64,000 bases of DNA from Oscarella lobularis (taxonomy: Eukaryota > Porifera > Homoscleromorpha > Homosclerophorida > Oscarellidae). The notes below the pieces were generated by a model, which searched no databases, had not been told where the DNA came from, and saw only the letters and a program-made list of their open reading frames with translations. The translations under genes and the position numbers were made by a program. Each line of letters starts with the position of its first letter. The first letter of the stretch is position 1. Positions 35,337-48,405 of the stretch are shown here, one piece after another. The DNA lies in assembly GCF_947507565.1 (NCBI RefSeq), contig NC_089178.1, positions 620,001 to 684,000 of the forward strand. Reading direction: 5' to 3'.

Positions 35337-38300
35337 TTACGCAAGAATGTTTTCCACCAGTTTAGCGCACTCGCCAACCTACAGAAATTTTATCCATCTG
35401 TTTGCTCCCGTTATTCGTCTTACCTTTTTTGGTTCAACAGTTTCTGACCACAACGACACCGCCTTTTGAGTTTCCAAAGACAGCGCCAAAGCACCTGCAT
35501 TTTCACGATGACTTGATGAAAGCTAAACGATACAAAGACAAAAAGAAAGTCACATTCTATGCCATGGCGTTATACTGACCATACCAGGGTTCCTACGGCT
35601 ACTAGAACTCTAAATGCAGCCTCTTTATCAATTTGATTACGAAGCATCTGCAAAGAAAGAGACCACACTTTACTAAGCAGACAAAGGGCAAACAAGCTTT
35701 TTACTTTAGTCAGGATGGATAGTAAAGTTCCTATGATATCAACTTGCTTATCACCGTCACAAAACGCAACAGCGTAACTGCCAATAATTAGTAAATCATA
35801 TAGACTATACGCAAAACGGAATACTCACTTTAGCAAAACAGTTGATAACGCTACTTGAGCCCCTTTGTTGGAGTTTTCTACGGCTAATTCAAAGTGGACC
35901 AAAATCTGAGCCGAGAAATAAAGTTCTAACGGTAACTGTCCAAAGAGCGAGCGCCTCTTTACCTGATCTACATTGGAACAGAGCAGCGTAGTGCCTACAG
36001 AATGAGCAAAGAGATTGGCCAAAACGCGCAACGAAAGCATATTCGCCGCCGAGTTGTCGACGGTCAGCAGCTGTATGAGTCGCTCAAGAAATTCGGCTCC
36101 TCTAGCGCACATAAGCTGATTGCCAGGTAAGCAGCGAACTACCATGCGAAGGACATCTAAGCCTGAAGAGCGTACATAATATAGGTTTTTAATCTTAATC
36201 GATTTCCTACCTGGAAAGACTACGTTGTCCGGCCAACATAAAATTTTCCACAACACAGAGATACTCTGGTCGTTCACAAGAGGCGTCAATTTTTCTACAT
36301 CAGAACTGGCCTCAAGAATGGCTGCATTACACAAAAATAAATGGTAAACCAGAACGAGGGTCTTGAATTCATTACCGTCAACAGTTTGGAGCTCCGTTTC
36401 AGACAGTCGACAGGGCCCTGTCAACGTTTCGTTGAACTCGACGAGTTTGCGAAAGACGGCCGCTGGATTGATGGTACCAAACGTGATTGGAGTCGTCTAA
36501 AAGCAAGGTCGTAAAAGCAAGGACGCAAGAGACAGCGCTCTGATAAATACCTTTGGAAAATACGGATTAGAAGACAGCTAAACGAAAACAGAGCGTATAC
36601 GCATCAAAATATGAAAACGTCTACAGTGTACCTGCTGCTCGCTCGAGGCGGAGACGTTGGCAGGAGTGTATCTCGCTCCGCCTATCGAAATGAAGAATAA
36701 ACAATTCCCAAGACAATTGAATCCCTTTGTTTACCGGTAAATGGATCTGATGGCCCGCTCGGAAGCGGACGCGTCGCCCCCGCGCCACCACCCGTAAAAC
36801 TAGGACCCGCTGGAACATAACGAGCTCCCCCTACAGGCGCGAGACAATGCGTCACTCCCGCGGCGCATCAAAACGCACAAAGTACCAGTGAAAGGATCGG
36901 AAGGACCCTCTGACGCCGATGCAACGGTCACTCCCTTCGTATTCTGTATGATAAACTGAGCCACCTGTGCAAAGAATGCTATTATTCTGATTGCTTGATT
37001 CTAATTCGTACTTGGTCCAAATGCATGAGATTCAGCTCGTTTTTCTGAAGAAACTGCTGGGCGGCAAACCAGGGGTCCTCTACGAGACAACAACACATCG
37101 ATTTCGAGAAGATTATTAAGTGCGGCTAGTTTGCCTGTAATATTGTATCCCAGCCGGTAAGAGCGTCCTGCCTGTGGGCCCGTGTCTAAGTCGAGCTCGA
37201 CGTTGAACACGTAATCGTATTCCTAATAAGCAGGTAAATATTTCGCTAACGTAGGCACGAGTCTTGGCACTTTGCCATCCAGCATTTGTTTCCTATCTGA
37301 CCCAACTGCATCCACAACTTCGCCAACCTGTTCCGAGGAATCTCAACTCGTGCCAGCAAGTGCACAAAAGAATTTCTGACCTTTATCCAATCGTGCGCTG
37401 ACGCACTCCACTAAAAAATTCCGACAATGAGCAAAAAAAACATTCGACGTAAATACGAATCGTTTCTACCTGATACGCGTGAGGCTTTCCTGCAACTTTG
37501 ACCACTTTCGTCTGACCGTCTTTGATTCCTGCATAAAAATTCAAATATTGAGCTCAGGGCTACTCTTTGATTGCCATTTACCCGGGGCTTGCAGTGCCTC
37601 AATTCCAGCCATGTCAGACAGCTTCAAGTCTCCAACTTGACTGCTACAGTAGAATTGGAAATAAATAAATAACGCAAGGAGACCGAGACCTAGACTTGCC
37701 TAGGTAAGGACTGGGATGCAACTTGGTGCTGAAACGCCTAAAACAGTAGGATAGCACACGCGCTATAGAAAGAGCTCTTTCTCGAATTCACATCTATTTC
37801 TTCTCGATCGGCTGTCCTCGAGGAATCAGTTGTGAAAATTCGAGCAACGCCGTCACTGAGCATAGAACGTATCACCACCACAACGTTTTAGTTAGTAAAA
37901 GAAATGCATGCCTCGATCCCGTGACAATGTCGCCGTTTGACAATACGCCGCAGCACCAAACCGACTGAGCGGGATGAGTCAACGTCTGAACGCACTCGTT
38001 TCCTACGCAAAACGTCAACTGCCAACCGAGGAAAAAAAGCGCGCAGAGTTGAACCTTTCCACACGCGCAACGTTCTGTCTTCGCTCGACGACACGAAATC
38101 GGCGACAGTGGACGCTCCGTCTGGCACAGCGACAACGCTACAAACGCTCATAATGATATATATAGGTGCATATACTGGGGGAACACGAAATACCTGTAAA
38201 CAAACGCGGTGTGTCCGTAGTACACTTGAATGCATTCGCCGCTAGTTAGCCAACGCCGTATAGAACTGCGTGTAGAAAAATCTGTTGGCAAACATTTTTT

Positions 38301-39385
38301 ATTCGTGAGTATCTGACCTGTCATTTGAACACGATAGAAACTCGGTGGCGGACACGACGGCTAGACCGCGAACGCAGTCGTCGTGCCCTGTGAAAATTCG
38401 TTCGCAGTGTCCCGCCTTCCACAGCCTAATCGTCTTGTCAGCTGAACCTGCCCCCCAAAAAAAAACCCACACATAGTAAAGGATTCGTCGTCTCGCACGG
38501 GTTTAAACGTAACAGACGGTTCTACACCCCATTTCTCCAAATGTGTATTTAGTCATAAAATTCTAATTTTTTTGAGGAGGTACTGTGTCTAGACGGATTC
38601 TCTTGACAGTGAACTTACCCGTCAGTTTTAGCCCGTCTTTCGGCATGACGGCAACAGCCCAGACGGCGTGCGTGTGCCCCGCGAGAGTCATTACCGATTT
38701 TCCGTCCAACCAAACACGCGCCGTTCTCGGAAAAAAACGAATCATTCTATTGACCTTCTCCTGTCTCTCGATCTCACTAACTTGTCCCAGGAGCCCGACA
38801 GGAGACTCCCGAATTTCCCTGACGACAGTGTACACACGTTATCGGCGTGACCCGACAAGACGTCAACGGGTTCTATACAGGGAAATTACAAAGAGAGGAT
38901 CGGTTCAAAGGCACTCTTTACCCGAAGAAGTAGGATCAAAAATTCGAATCAGTTTATCTTGACATCCCGTCGCTATTAATCCTGCAGGAGAAAATAACTG
39001 TCGTGAAAAAAGTCCTTTTTTGACGAATTAGTTCTTTAGACTCCGAGATCAAGAAAAGAGAATTGACTTCCGTTCGATTGGTCACAGAAATCGAAAACCG
39101 CTTTCGGCTCTATTTCCTTGATCTGCGGAGGATTTACAGAGGATCTTTCTCGTGCGTCTTGCCTCTCGGATGCTTTTCGGTCGGGTAAACGTAGCAGATT
39201 GCTGTCACGTAGTGCGTGTGACCGGCGAGCGAGCGCGTTTCGGTATACGATCGACTTCCTGGGGTCTCCTCTGTCCACAAGCGCGCCGTGCGATCTCGCG
39301 ACCCCGTCGCTACAAATTCTGCGCCCGAGCAAGCCGTCCTGACGTCGCCCTGATGCCCGACGAGCTGACAGCGAAGCCGATACAT
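35337..39385 (-). CDS. PLAA: Phospholipase A2-activating protein homologue (UFD3/Doa1 type): WD40, PFU and PUL domains
   Basis: It starts at ATG 39385 ([16 protein letters not shown]) with a WD40 propeller down to about 37880 ([47 protein letters not shown]). The PFU ubiquitin-binding domain follows ([11 protein letters not shown], near 37200; NTKG-type helix), then a linker with DPFTG/ARYVP repeats around 36650-36900. The PUL armadillo-like domain is last ([45 protein letters not shown]). It ends with [13 protein letters not shown] and a stop at 35337-35339. This protein binds ubiquitin and p97/VCP and acts in ubiquitin homeostasis and endolysosomal sorting. Domain order and length match the family. 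Exons are short and not all limits were fixed. Confidence 0.92.
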
Positions 39386-39985
39386 GAGAGGATCAAAGGA
39401 TGTATACGGGGAAGTAGCGGTATGTAATTATCGATATCGCTCAATAACACGTGATCGCGTTTAAGTTGTTAGTTGTCAGTGACGTCACGAGAACGTCATC
39501 AAAAGGGAGGAGAATGCGTAGGCGAGCCTAGCAACGGACCGGGTATGGAGACACTTGCTCCTCAACAGTAGGCGTTCCCAAAATTTTTTGAAAAGGGACT
39601 ATCGAGGTTTGTTTATTCGACGAAAACGGCGGTGTAATTAAATTAATCGTTTCCGGTAGGCGGTGAAAATTTTTCCATGTACTGTTGCTATGCAGAAAAC
39701 GCGATTTTGAAGATGGCAATTGTATTATCGAGCGAGTGACCTACACGCCGTAGCGTCGAAGTCATTAAGGACAAAACCCCGTTTTTTTGGCATATACTAC
39801 TCTCTGGAAATGGAAATACCGATTAATGATATCCGATTTGACCCGAGTATCAGTACCGATCGCGAGCAGTCTTGATCAGTGGTAATACTGACGCTGCTCC
39901 GAATCCGTACCGATAGACAGTGGAAGGAGTGCAGGCGTCTCTGGCTGTCCGCGTGCAATCGCTACGATTCTCGCGCGCAGCAAGA
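39386..39985. other. Intergenic; no gene recognised
   Basis: This lies immediately upstream of the PLAA start and probably carries its promoter. No coding exon or RNA gene is evident. Confidence 0.5.
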
Positions 39986-41410
39986 GAGTCTGTCGATCGA
40001 GAGAAATGTGTTATGGGTGCGAATGTCTCGCACGACGGGCGCATCTCTCGCGTCGTACGATCACGTATCTTCGACGATGGAGAGAAATGTGTTATGGGTG
40101 CGAATGTCTCGCACGCCGGGTCCATCTCTCGCGTCGTACGATCACGTATCTTCGACGATCGAGAGAAATGAGTTATGGGTGCGAATGTCTTGCACGACGG
40201 GCGCATCTCTCGCGTCGTACGATCACGAATCTTCGACGATCGAGAGATATGTGTTATGGGTGCACGACGGGCGCATCTCTCGCGTCGTACGATCACGTAT
40301 CTTCGACGATCGAGAGAAATGTGTTATGGGTGCGAATGTCTCGCACGACGGGCGCATCTCCGGATCGTCCGTCGCACACTGTGCTCACGCGAGTGGAGTG
40401 GGTCATCTCGCATCGAAGACGCAGGCCTCGTCGCCGACGTCTCGATGCAGGATAGTCAGAGCAAAGGCGGAAGAAAGTGTCTGATTCTCGCGTCGTACGA
40501 TCACGTATCTTCGACGTCGAGATCGAGAGAAATGTGTTATGGGTGCGAATGTCTCGCACGACGGGCGCATCTCTCGCGTCGTACGATCACGAATCTTCGA
40601 CGATCGAGAGAAATGTGTTATGGGTGCGAATGTCTCGCACGACGGGCGCATCTCTCGCGTCGTACGATCACGAATCTTCGGCGATCAAGAGAAATGTGTT
40701 ATGGGTGCGAATGTCTCGCACGCCGGGCCCATCTCTCGCGTCGTACGATCACGTATCTTCGACGATCGAGAGAAATGTGTTATGGGTGCGAATTCTCGCA
40801 CGACGGGCGCATCTCCGGATCGTCCGTCGCACACTGTGCTCACGCGAGTGGAGTGGGTCATCTCGCATCGAAGACGCAGGTCTCGTCGCCGACGTCTCGA
40901 TGCAGGATAGTCAGAGCAAAGGCGGAAGAAAGTGTCTGATTCTCGCGTCGTACGATCACGTATCTTCGACGTACGATCACGTATCTTCGACGATCGAGAG
41001 AAATGAGTTATGGGTGCGAATGTCTCGCACGACGGGCGCATCTCTCGCGTCGTACGATCACGTATCTTCGACGATCGAGAGAAATGTGTTATGGGTGCGA
41101 ATGTCTCGCACGACGGGCGCATCTCTCGCGTCGTACGATCACGTATCTTCGACGATCGAGAGAAATGTGTTATGGGTGCGAATGTCTCGCACGCCGGGCC
41201 CATCTCTCGCGTCGTACGATCACGTATCTTCGACGATGGAGAGAAATGTGTTATGGGTGCGAATGTCTCGCACGACGGGCTGATCTCTCGCGTCGTACGA
41301 TCACGAATCTTCGACGATCGAGAGATATGTGTTATGGGTGCACGACGGGCGCATCTCTCGCGTCGTACGATCACGTATCTTCGACGATCGAGAGAAATGT
41401 GTTATCCTGA
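39986..41410. repeat. 81-bp minisatellite, about 15 units in two higher-order blocks
   Basis: The unit contains TGTTATGGGTGCGAATGTCT, CGCACGACGGGCGCATCTCT and CGTCGTACGATCACGTATCT, then TCGACGATCGAGAGAAA. Units start near 40010, 40090, 40171, 40322, 40533, 40614, 40695, 40776, 41007, 41087, 41168 and 41249, with two shortened ones near 40253 and 41330. Two copies of an unrelated ~150-base insert (GGATCGTCCGTCGCACACTG to GGAAGAAAGTG) at about 40350-40480 and 40810-40940 show that a multi-unit block was duplicated. Because 81 is a multiple of three, several frames stay open for hundreds of bases; I regard these as artefacts. The unit is rich in short palindromes (CGTACG, CGATCG). Confidence 0.9.
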
Positions 41411-41534
41411 GTATAGATCATAGATAGTGGTGCGATGGTGTGGCGGTACTGTACCCGACAATATCTTCATTTCTACTCTTCGCTAAAAAGACGTGATACT
41501 GTACCGAATAGCCTAGAAACCAAAAAAAGTCTAA

Positions 41535-44500
41535 TTACAATTCCGTTTCTGACCTCCGCCTGTCTACAGGTGGCCGCTTTCGACCGTCCGGCGCAGAAGG
41601 CAGTCGCTGCGCACGCGACGCGCCAACCGGCCGCCGCACAACGTGATTCAATTGATACCCTTTATCAAACTCCGGTTCATCTTCAAAAACATCATCCAGA
41701 CTCTCCGACTTAGCCTCCGCCAAAGGCGTTGTCGCCGCCGCCGCCGCCGCCGCCGTAGCCAATCCACGATCATGACGGAAATCAGCCGGAACGGTTTTCG
41801 CCATTAGTTTCGGATCGTAGCTCAACGTTCTCTTGGGCGGCTCTCTAGTCGTCGGCACGGGTCCCCTCGAAGAGGCCATACTGCTCCCAGATGGTCGATA
41901 CCGCTCCAGCTGGCCTACGCCAAAATCGCTTGCCGCCGGCGAATCGTACGGCTGTCGTCGACGATTCGGCGTCATGTCGATCATGGGTATGCCGCCGTCG
42001 TTGTTTACACCACTCCCGATTCCCGGCTCCGAGCCGCTCCACGGATTGCGCGGATTGGGACTGCCGAGACCGCGATCGTGCGATTTCGCTCGCGGTAGGG
42101 TCGGCGTCAGCGTCTGATCCGATTCGCCTTCTCCGCCTTCGCGATGTTGTCGCAGTCGCGGAAGACTGCCAACTTTGAACGTTGGCGGCGAAATCGTTCC
42201 CGCCGCCGCCGGAGACGTTATAGCCGCTGTCGTCCCGGCATTTCCCCGACTCGAACCGCCGCCGCCGCCGCCGATGACGCGCGTGGCGTCCGGCGTGAGA
42301 ATTCCGCGCGCGGCGCCCGGCGGCGCCGACGCCTGACGATCGTACGAACGGGACGACGACGATCGATTGGGCGTGCGCGGCGACGACGTAATTTTCTTCA
42401 TTTGAGGCGAATTGCGATGGTCTTCGAGGTTGAGCGTGAGCGGGCGCGGTCGACGTCGACCGGAATTAGACGTCGAGCCATTTCGGTCTAATTTCGGTGA
42501 CTTTGAACCAACGGTCGGCGTTGACGCCACCGGCTCGTTTTCTCCGACGGAATCCGCTACTGATTCCAGTTGAGTTCGATTGGAAACCGTCTCGTCGTCG
42601 GCCACCGAACCCGATTTTGAATTATTGCCTAACGACGTATAGCTGACCAACGTCGGATCAGATGATTCTGACCCGTTCATCATCGATCTGGCTCGAGTTA
42701 GATGCGACTCCACTTGCACCCGTTTTTTGCTTCACAGACAAAGAAAATAATTAGAAAGCTGTTGCAAGTAGTAGGCTAATAGAGCAGCAAACTACTATCT
42801 AGGTTCTACATTAGCACAAGCAGCTGCGCTAAATTGAGTAGAGAAATCATGGGTCGAATGCCTACTGTCTACAACTACGTCGCGCGTAGTCTCGTCTTAC
42901 TTGATATTCAGCTTGGGATACCGATTTCTCCGAATCCAAGCCAATGACCAGACAATCATAACAATGACAGCAATAGCAACGACGACAATAATGGCAATAA
43001 TGACGTACAGGTACGTCGGAAAACTTTCATCTAAAAAAGAAAGGAAAGATCAATAATACGGCCGCTTTTCGAAAAGGAACCGTCTTTACCCTCAATCTTT
43101 AGCTCAGCTGTTCCACGATACTCGTTCGCGCGACAGGTGTACGTTCCTTCGTCAGCGGACGACACGTCTTTGATCATCAACGTCCCATTAGGATTGATAT
43201 TGAATCGTTCAGAATCGGCGGCCAAAACGGCGAGACTTTCGAGACTTTCAGAATCAACGTCGCGAAACCACGTAACCTTGGACGTCGACGGCAAGACGCG
43301 ACATTCAAACACGGCCGTTTCGCCGCTCGAAACGCTGACGTCTTTCGGCTCGAGAAGAGGTATGGTAGCATCTACAAAGCAACGTCTCGTGGCTAAATCT
43401 TAAAGGAGTAGGATTACTGCCTTACTTGGACAAGCCGCTAGATTGCATTGGCCGCTGTCCACGTACGTGCCGTCCAGTGCTAGGCACAGCGCTCGGGAAA
43501 CGGTTGCGTTCGTCTCGGGATTGACGCAGCTGCGTCGTCGCGCTCTCAGGGCCAGGCCGCACGTCTCCGGACAGGCCAACCATTCTCCCCACAGGCCCCA
43601 TTCAGCTGAGTGAGAGAAAGATCGCTTAGAATTCAAGTTACGCGATGGGGGACGACAAACCAGGACAGGCTTGGACGTCGGGACAATTTTCTTCGTGACG
43701 GCTCGATTCGCTGCAAGGTTTTCCTCCGTTCGCCGGAACGGGAAACGTGCACGTTCGCGTTTGAGTTCGCACGGCGTTTGTACCGCACGACCTCGAGCAC
43801 GGGCTCCAAGAACTCCAGTCCGACCAACCGCCGTTAACTGAAGAAAGAACAGAGTTTCTTGCGCAGAAAGAGAGGGACTCTTCTCAATTCTTACTTGGAC
43901 AAGGCGTGTTGGAGCTGCATTCTCGCGTCTCCGTTCCCATTCCCGTACAATTGCTGCCTCCGTGACGCGGCAGCGAGCACGATCTGTTTCGCGTTTGAGT
44001 TTGATGACCGCAGGTGACCGAGCACAGTGGCCACGACGACCACTGGGACCAACTACCGTCCACTTTACATAGAAAAAAAGCACAGACCAATCAGTTCCAG
44101 AATGTCTCTATCTCCCTAAAAGCCCTCAGTAATCTACACTGTGTCCGAAATGGGAACTAAAGCATAACGAGAAAGGCGTGTTACTAATGATAAGTAGCGC
44201 CCGCGATCGGAGACGAACGAGTAGAACTGAAACTGACTTGTGCAGTTATTAAAACATATACTAAGGATTCCCGTTTACTCAACTCACCTTGTAGTAAAAT
44301 TTGTATCGTTTCAGTGGCCGGTTTGCCTATTCCATTCTCGGCGGTGCAGGAGACGGTAGCGTCCCCGCGCGGTTCAATTCGAATGGAACCATTGCTAAAA
44401 ACCGTGAAACCGTCGGCCGGAGATGGCGACGAGCCGGAAGCCCAGGAGGCATTCACTATCCACCGAATAACAGGATCCGGTCGACCCGAAGCTTGACATG

Positions 44501-46528
44501 TAACGTAAACCGGATTTCGAGTGACGATCTGACGCCGACGCGGAAGGATTCTCGGAGGAACTAGTACCGAGAAGAAAAGCGATACGAGAGGAGACAAAAC
44601 AAGATCGCAACTCCGCTTACCTTGAACAATAATATTGAATGTTTCTCTCGCTGATCCATAAGAATTTGATCCCATGCAATAGAAGAGACCCTGTTGGCCG
44701 TCGCGTATGGAACGAAAGTGCACCAATCGATCAGAAATGAACACGTTCGTCTGATTGATTGTCGCCAATGATTGCGTGACATTATGGAACCATTCAAAGA
44801 CGAGATCGGGAAATCCAGTGACTGTACAGTTTAACGAAAACGAGTCATTTTCTGTAAACGTTAAATCGATTGAAGGACGGAGCGCCGCCGGCTTTTCTAT
44901 AGAACAAATTATTAATTAAGAAAAAAATTTTTCGGCAGGCAGACTATTACCATATACGATGACGTTAATTTGTAGGGATGCCCATCCTGCGATATTGGAC
45001 GCATTGGCTTGATAACGACCAGAGTTCTCTTCGGCCGCACTGGCGAGATACAGAACAGTTCCTTGATTTTGCAAAGCAAACGAACCGCCAATGGGGTTTC
45101 CGTCCCCTTTGACCCACGACACCGACGAAGGCGGGAAGCCGGTCGTCGCAACGACGAGACGCAAAGGCTTGCCGCGTTCGACCTCAAAAGCGAGCTGATC
45201 GGCCGAAATTGTCGGAGTCGCTTCGAAAGAGAGAAAAATCGAGAGACGAACGTTTGAAGGTCGATCGTTTCATACCCGCATTGCAGTCAGTCGATTCGAC
45301 GTCGTCCAATGCGACGGGCCCGCACAATGACGACGAATCGTTCAATATTTCGAATCGTATCGAAACGGGCGCGATTTGAATTCGATTCGTTCGCAGTTGC
45401 GCGACGGGACGCCACGACCACGCGGGCGCGCACGTGTCGTTCGACGACGTTCCGTTCCACTTCCGGTCGATTCTCCACACCGATTCGTTGCCGATCGACG
45501 CGCGAAGCGCGCCGGAAAAGTCGTCGGGGAGTCGATAGCGGAAGGCGAGACGGCAGAGCGGCGCCGCGTAGAGCGCAGGGCTGGATAGGAGACCGCTTTC
45601 GCCGCGTAAGTAAACCACTCGTCCTGGATGGATTCCGAATATAAACATTAAGCCGAAGGTATCGTTTTTCAATTCGGCGTATACCGGACGAATTTCCATC
45701 GCTGTCGACGGCACGCGTCGCGTTCGTGTCGAGACTCGCGACGCGCGCGACGGTCCAGGCGTCGGGAGGCGACGACGACCAGCCGCACAAATTGGACCGT
45801 TCGAAACCGCAGGAGACGTCTGGACAGCGAGAGAGAGTGAGCGAGCGAGATAAAACGAGGAGTACGTGTGACAGCTCTCGTGGCGGTAAAGTAGGCGGGC
45901 GCGGTGTCAATTAGACGAAAGACGAAAAACAACGTGCGAAAGCCACACACGTTCTCGAGGCGCGAATACGGCTCTCGCGTCCTACTACAGTTTTTTTAGA
46001 AGACTACGACTTCGCAAGGACCTCGAACGATATAAAACCAATAAGCGATCGAGTGACGCGGACGCTTTATGAAGCTAATTTGACGGGCACCAGGCCAAGC
46101 CAAAGAGACCGATGCGCGTCCGCGGGGGGGAACGGGGGGAACGACGTACGAACAGACGTCTCCGTAAAGTCGCGGGCGATGTTTTTAGTCTTGCTCTCGA
46201 TCTTCTAATCGCTCTGCTAACGAAAACGGCGCTCACCGCGACAATAGGCATTTACGCAAGCCCGTCAAGTCGCAAAAACAAAGTCTAATCTCTTTTCGAC
46301 GAGGCCGTCGCGGAGGGGGCGATGGAACGCGCACGCGAGCGAGCGAGCGAGCGAGCAAGCCGCGCGGCCAAGGGAATTCGTTTCGTGCACGCGAATAGGC
46401 TTGGTTTGGAGCCGCCTACTGGCCCCGAGGGTAAAACTATTGTTACCTCGAGCGACGACGAGACGAGCGTAGAGGAGAGCGACGAGTCCGAAGCCGAACG
46501 TCGTCGCTATCGTCGCGCTGTGCGTCAT
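41535..46528 (-). CDS. Type I transmembrane receptor: signal peptide, MAM, 3 Ig, 3 thrombospondin type 1, Ig, TM, long Ser/Pro-rich tail
   Basis: The twelve exons derived are 46447-46528, 45685-45819, 45276-45623, 44951-45220, 44621-44896, 44288-44560, 43895-44062, 43661-43837, 43426-43605, 43090-43371, 42901-43030 and 41535-42729, giving 1,171 residues with matching phases. A signal peptide (FGFGLVALLYARLVVA) leads to a MAM domain at residues 28-188 (CGFERSNLCGW, SGLLSSPAL, CGPVALDDVE). Ig domains follow at 189-278, 279-370 and 371-461; three TSP1 repeats (WSQWSSWPLCSVTCG, WSDWSSWSPCSRSCG, WGEWLACPETCG) at 462-636; a fourth Ig at 637-730; TM at about 735-757 (VIIAIIVVVAIAVIVMIVW). The ~410-residue cytoplasmic tail is Ser/Pro/Gly-rich with no domain I recognise. 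Ig plus TSP1 recalls UNC5, but the MAM domain, the order and the absence of ZU5/death domains argue against it. A guidance or adhesion receptor is a fair guess. Confidence 0.88.
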
Positions 46529-46721
46529 CGCGATCGACTCAAAACTACTGGAGAATTCGAGTAGTTTGCTCGATTCCTTTGCGACGACTTTCGAGCCGCC
46601 TGCTAACGGGCCGTTGAAAGGAGGAATATGGACATCCTACACGTAATCAACGTAAACATGCATGAATTCGTGCATGCGTATTGCGAGTCGAATCGGGTTA
46701 ACGTGTTTAATCTATTGGCGT
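46529..46721. promoter_or_regulatory. Shared upstream region of the receptor and FAM20B (head to head)
   Basis: The two divergent start codons are only 193 bases apart, so both promoters and 5' UTRs must fit in or overlap this interval. I see no TATA box. The bidirectional role is inferred from geometry only. Confidence 0.4.
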
Positions 46722-48344
46722 ATGAAGTGCCTGCAGAGGGTGCTCTTCTTTTGCGTTTGCGGCTTTGTGGTGAGCCTCGTGCTTCTTTTGAAGCGTTTGC
46801 ATTACGAGGTGGAGTCAGCGAATGCGTCGAACAGCTACCTGTGGACCTTGCGAAGAGTCGTTGGAATGCATTTCGGCAACCGAGAGTCTCCCAAACCGAG
46901 TTAGTCCATATCTTTGACCAAAACACACTGATGCATCCCCCTCCTCCGGATTAGAAGCGACGCATGACGTCAAAACTGAAAAACCCCGTATAACAATAAT
47001 TACCTTACCCCAATCAACGCCATCCCCTTGGGAAGAGTACAAAACGTGGGTCGAGTCGACTCAGCTCTATACAAAAGAAAGTCTCGCCGACGGCACAATG
47101 AGACGTCTGCTCAACTCAATGTCAACTAAGCCTATCGTAAAAGCTCTTGTCGGCTACAGGGGCACTCAACTCAAAGCCACCTTTATACTAAGAGGCGAAC
47201 AGAAAGTCGTCTTCAAGCCAATGCGATACAGCAGAGATACTGTCATCACTGGCAATCCATATAGTGGATACGACAGACACAATGCCGAGATAGCAGCATT
47301 TTATCTAGATGGGTACGGTGGCAATTTTTGAGAAAGCGTTTTAGGCGAGGACGTGTTTTTAGATTATTAGGATTTAGGAGAGCTCCTCCTGTCACCGGTA
47401 GAATTGTCGACTTGACCCAGGATGTCCTACCGGTTGCGGAGAAAAAGCTCTCCGATACATTTTTTCGAGACGAAAACACGGGCAACGTTTGTTTCTACGG
47501 GGTCTGCTATTATTGTAAGAGGTCAGATCCCGCCTGCGCTAAAGGACACACGATGGAGGGATCTGTCACGTTGTGGCTTCCCGCCGAAAGGAAACTCAAA
47601 ACGTGGCCTCATCCGTGGAGACGAACGTACGTAGAGGGAAGGAAAGCGAGGTAGGAATAGGAGAAAGGGAACGATTGCGAGACTAGGTGATACTTTGTTA
47701 GGTGGGAGATAAATGAGAACTACTGTAAGGCCGTCGTTACTGGGGTGCCCTATAATAAGGGACGGCGTCTGCTCGATGTAATGGACACGGCTGTGTTCGA
47801 CTATCTAATAGGTGGGTGGTGAGCGGTATCATAGCCGAACGTCGTTTATCCTGTCTTTTATGCAGGGAACGCAGATCGGCATCACTACGAAACGTTTGAG
47901 AGGGACGGTAATGATGGAATGCTCTTGCACTTGGACAACGCTAAGAGGTCAGGGAATGGAATGACAAAACTAAACTGCCGTTTACCTTGACAATATTTGT
48001 CGCTCAGCTTTGGCAATCCGAATCACGACGAGCGTTCCATACTGGCTCCAATATACCAATGTTGCCTGTAAGTCAAATCTAAGTAACATTTATTCATTCT
48101 CTTTTGCAACGAGACGCGTAGAATTCGTCAGCAGACCTGGAGACGATTGGTTTTGTGGGCAAGAAACCCGAAGTCGTTAGGGGATCGGTTGCGCGAGGCG
48201 ATGTCTTCTGACTTTGTTGCACCGGTGCTCGATGACCGGCATTATGACGCTATCAACCGTCGCCTCAAAAAGGTCGTCGATACGATTAGAAATTGCATTT
48301 CGAAACGAGGAGAGAATAATGTACTTAGAAACGACGGATTTTAG
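46722..48344 (+). CDS. FAM20B: Glycosaminoglycan xylosyl kinase FAM20B
   Basis: The exons 46722-46899, 46955-47312, 47363-47650, 47702-47811, 47866-47947, 48008-48067 and 48122-48344 give 432 residues. A short cytoplasmic start and hydrophobic anchor ([17 protein letters not shown]) make it a type II Golgi protein. The kinase part tracks vertebrate FAM20[21 protein letters not shown] (ATP-binding lysine), [45 protein letters not shown], then the catalytic NADRHHYE and the metal-binding LDNAKSFGNP. FAM20B phosphorylates xylose in the proteoglycan linker tetrasaccharide and so controls glycosaminoglycan chain growth. The cysteines of the disulfide-rich segment are retained. Confidence 0.95.
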
Positions 48345-48405
48345 TTTGATTTTATTTTTTGTCCCGGGACGAAGACGAGAAAACGCAATGAACCCTCTCT
48401 TACCT

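Noticed and set aside
39986-41410. Resemblance to a CRISPR array
   Set aside because: The whole 81-base unit is conserved; there are no short repeats with unique spacers, and the context is eukaryotic.
39879-41423. Several overlapping frames of 80-270 residues on both strands
   Set aside because: They follow the 81-bp minisatellite; the period is a multiple of three, so frames stay open by chance. They begin and end with the repeat and have no codon or domain character.
45623-45714. Apparent frameshift in the MAM domain of the receptor
   Set aside because: A 61-base intron (45624-45684) with a GTATAC donor and CCATCCAG acceptor joins DSDGNSS to GRVVYLRGESG in frame, so no mutation is needed.
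46322-46564. Plus-strand frame starting MERARERASERASRAAK, which looked like a small conserved gene
   Set aside because: The opposite strand here encodes the receptor's signal peptide (46447-46528), which splices in phase to the MAM exon, so this frame is its antisense shadow.
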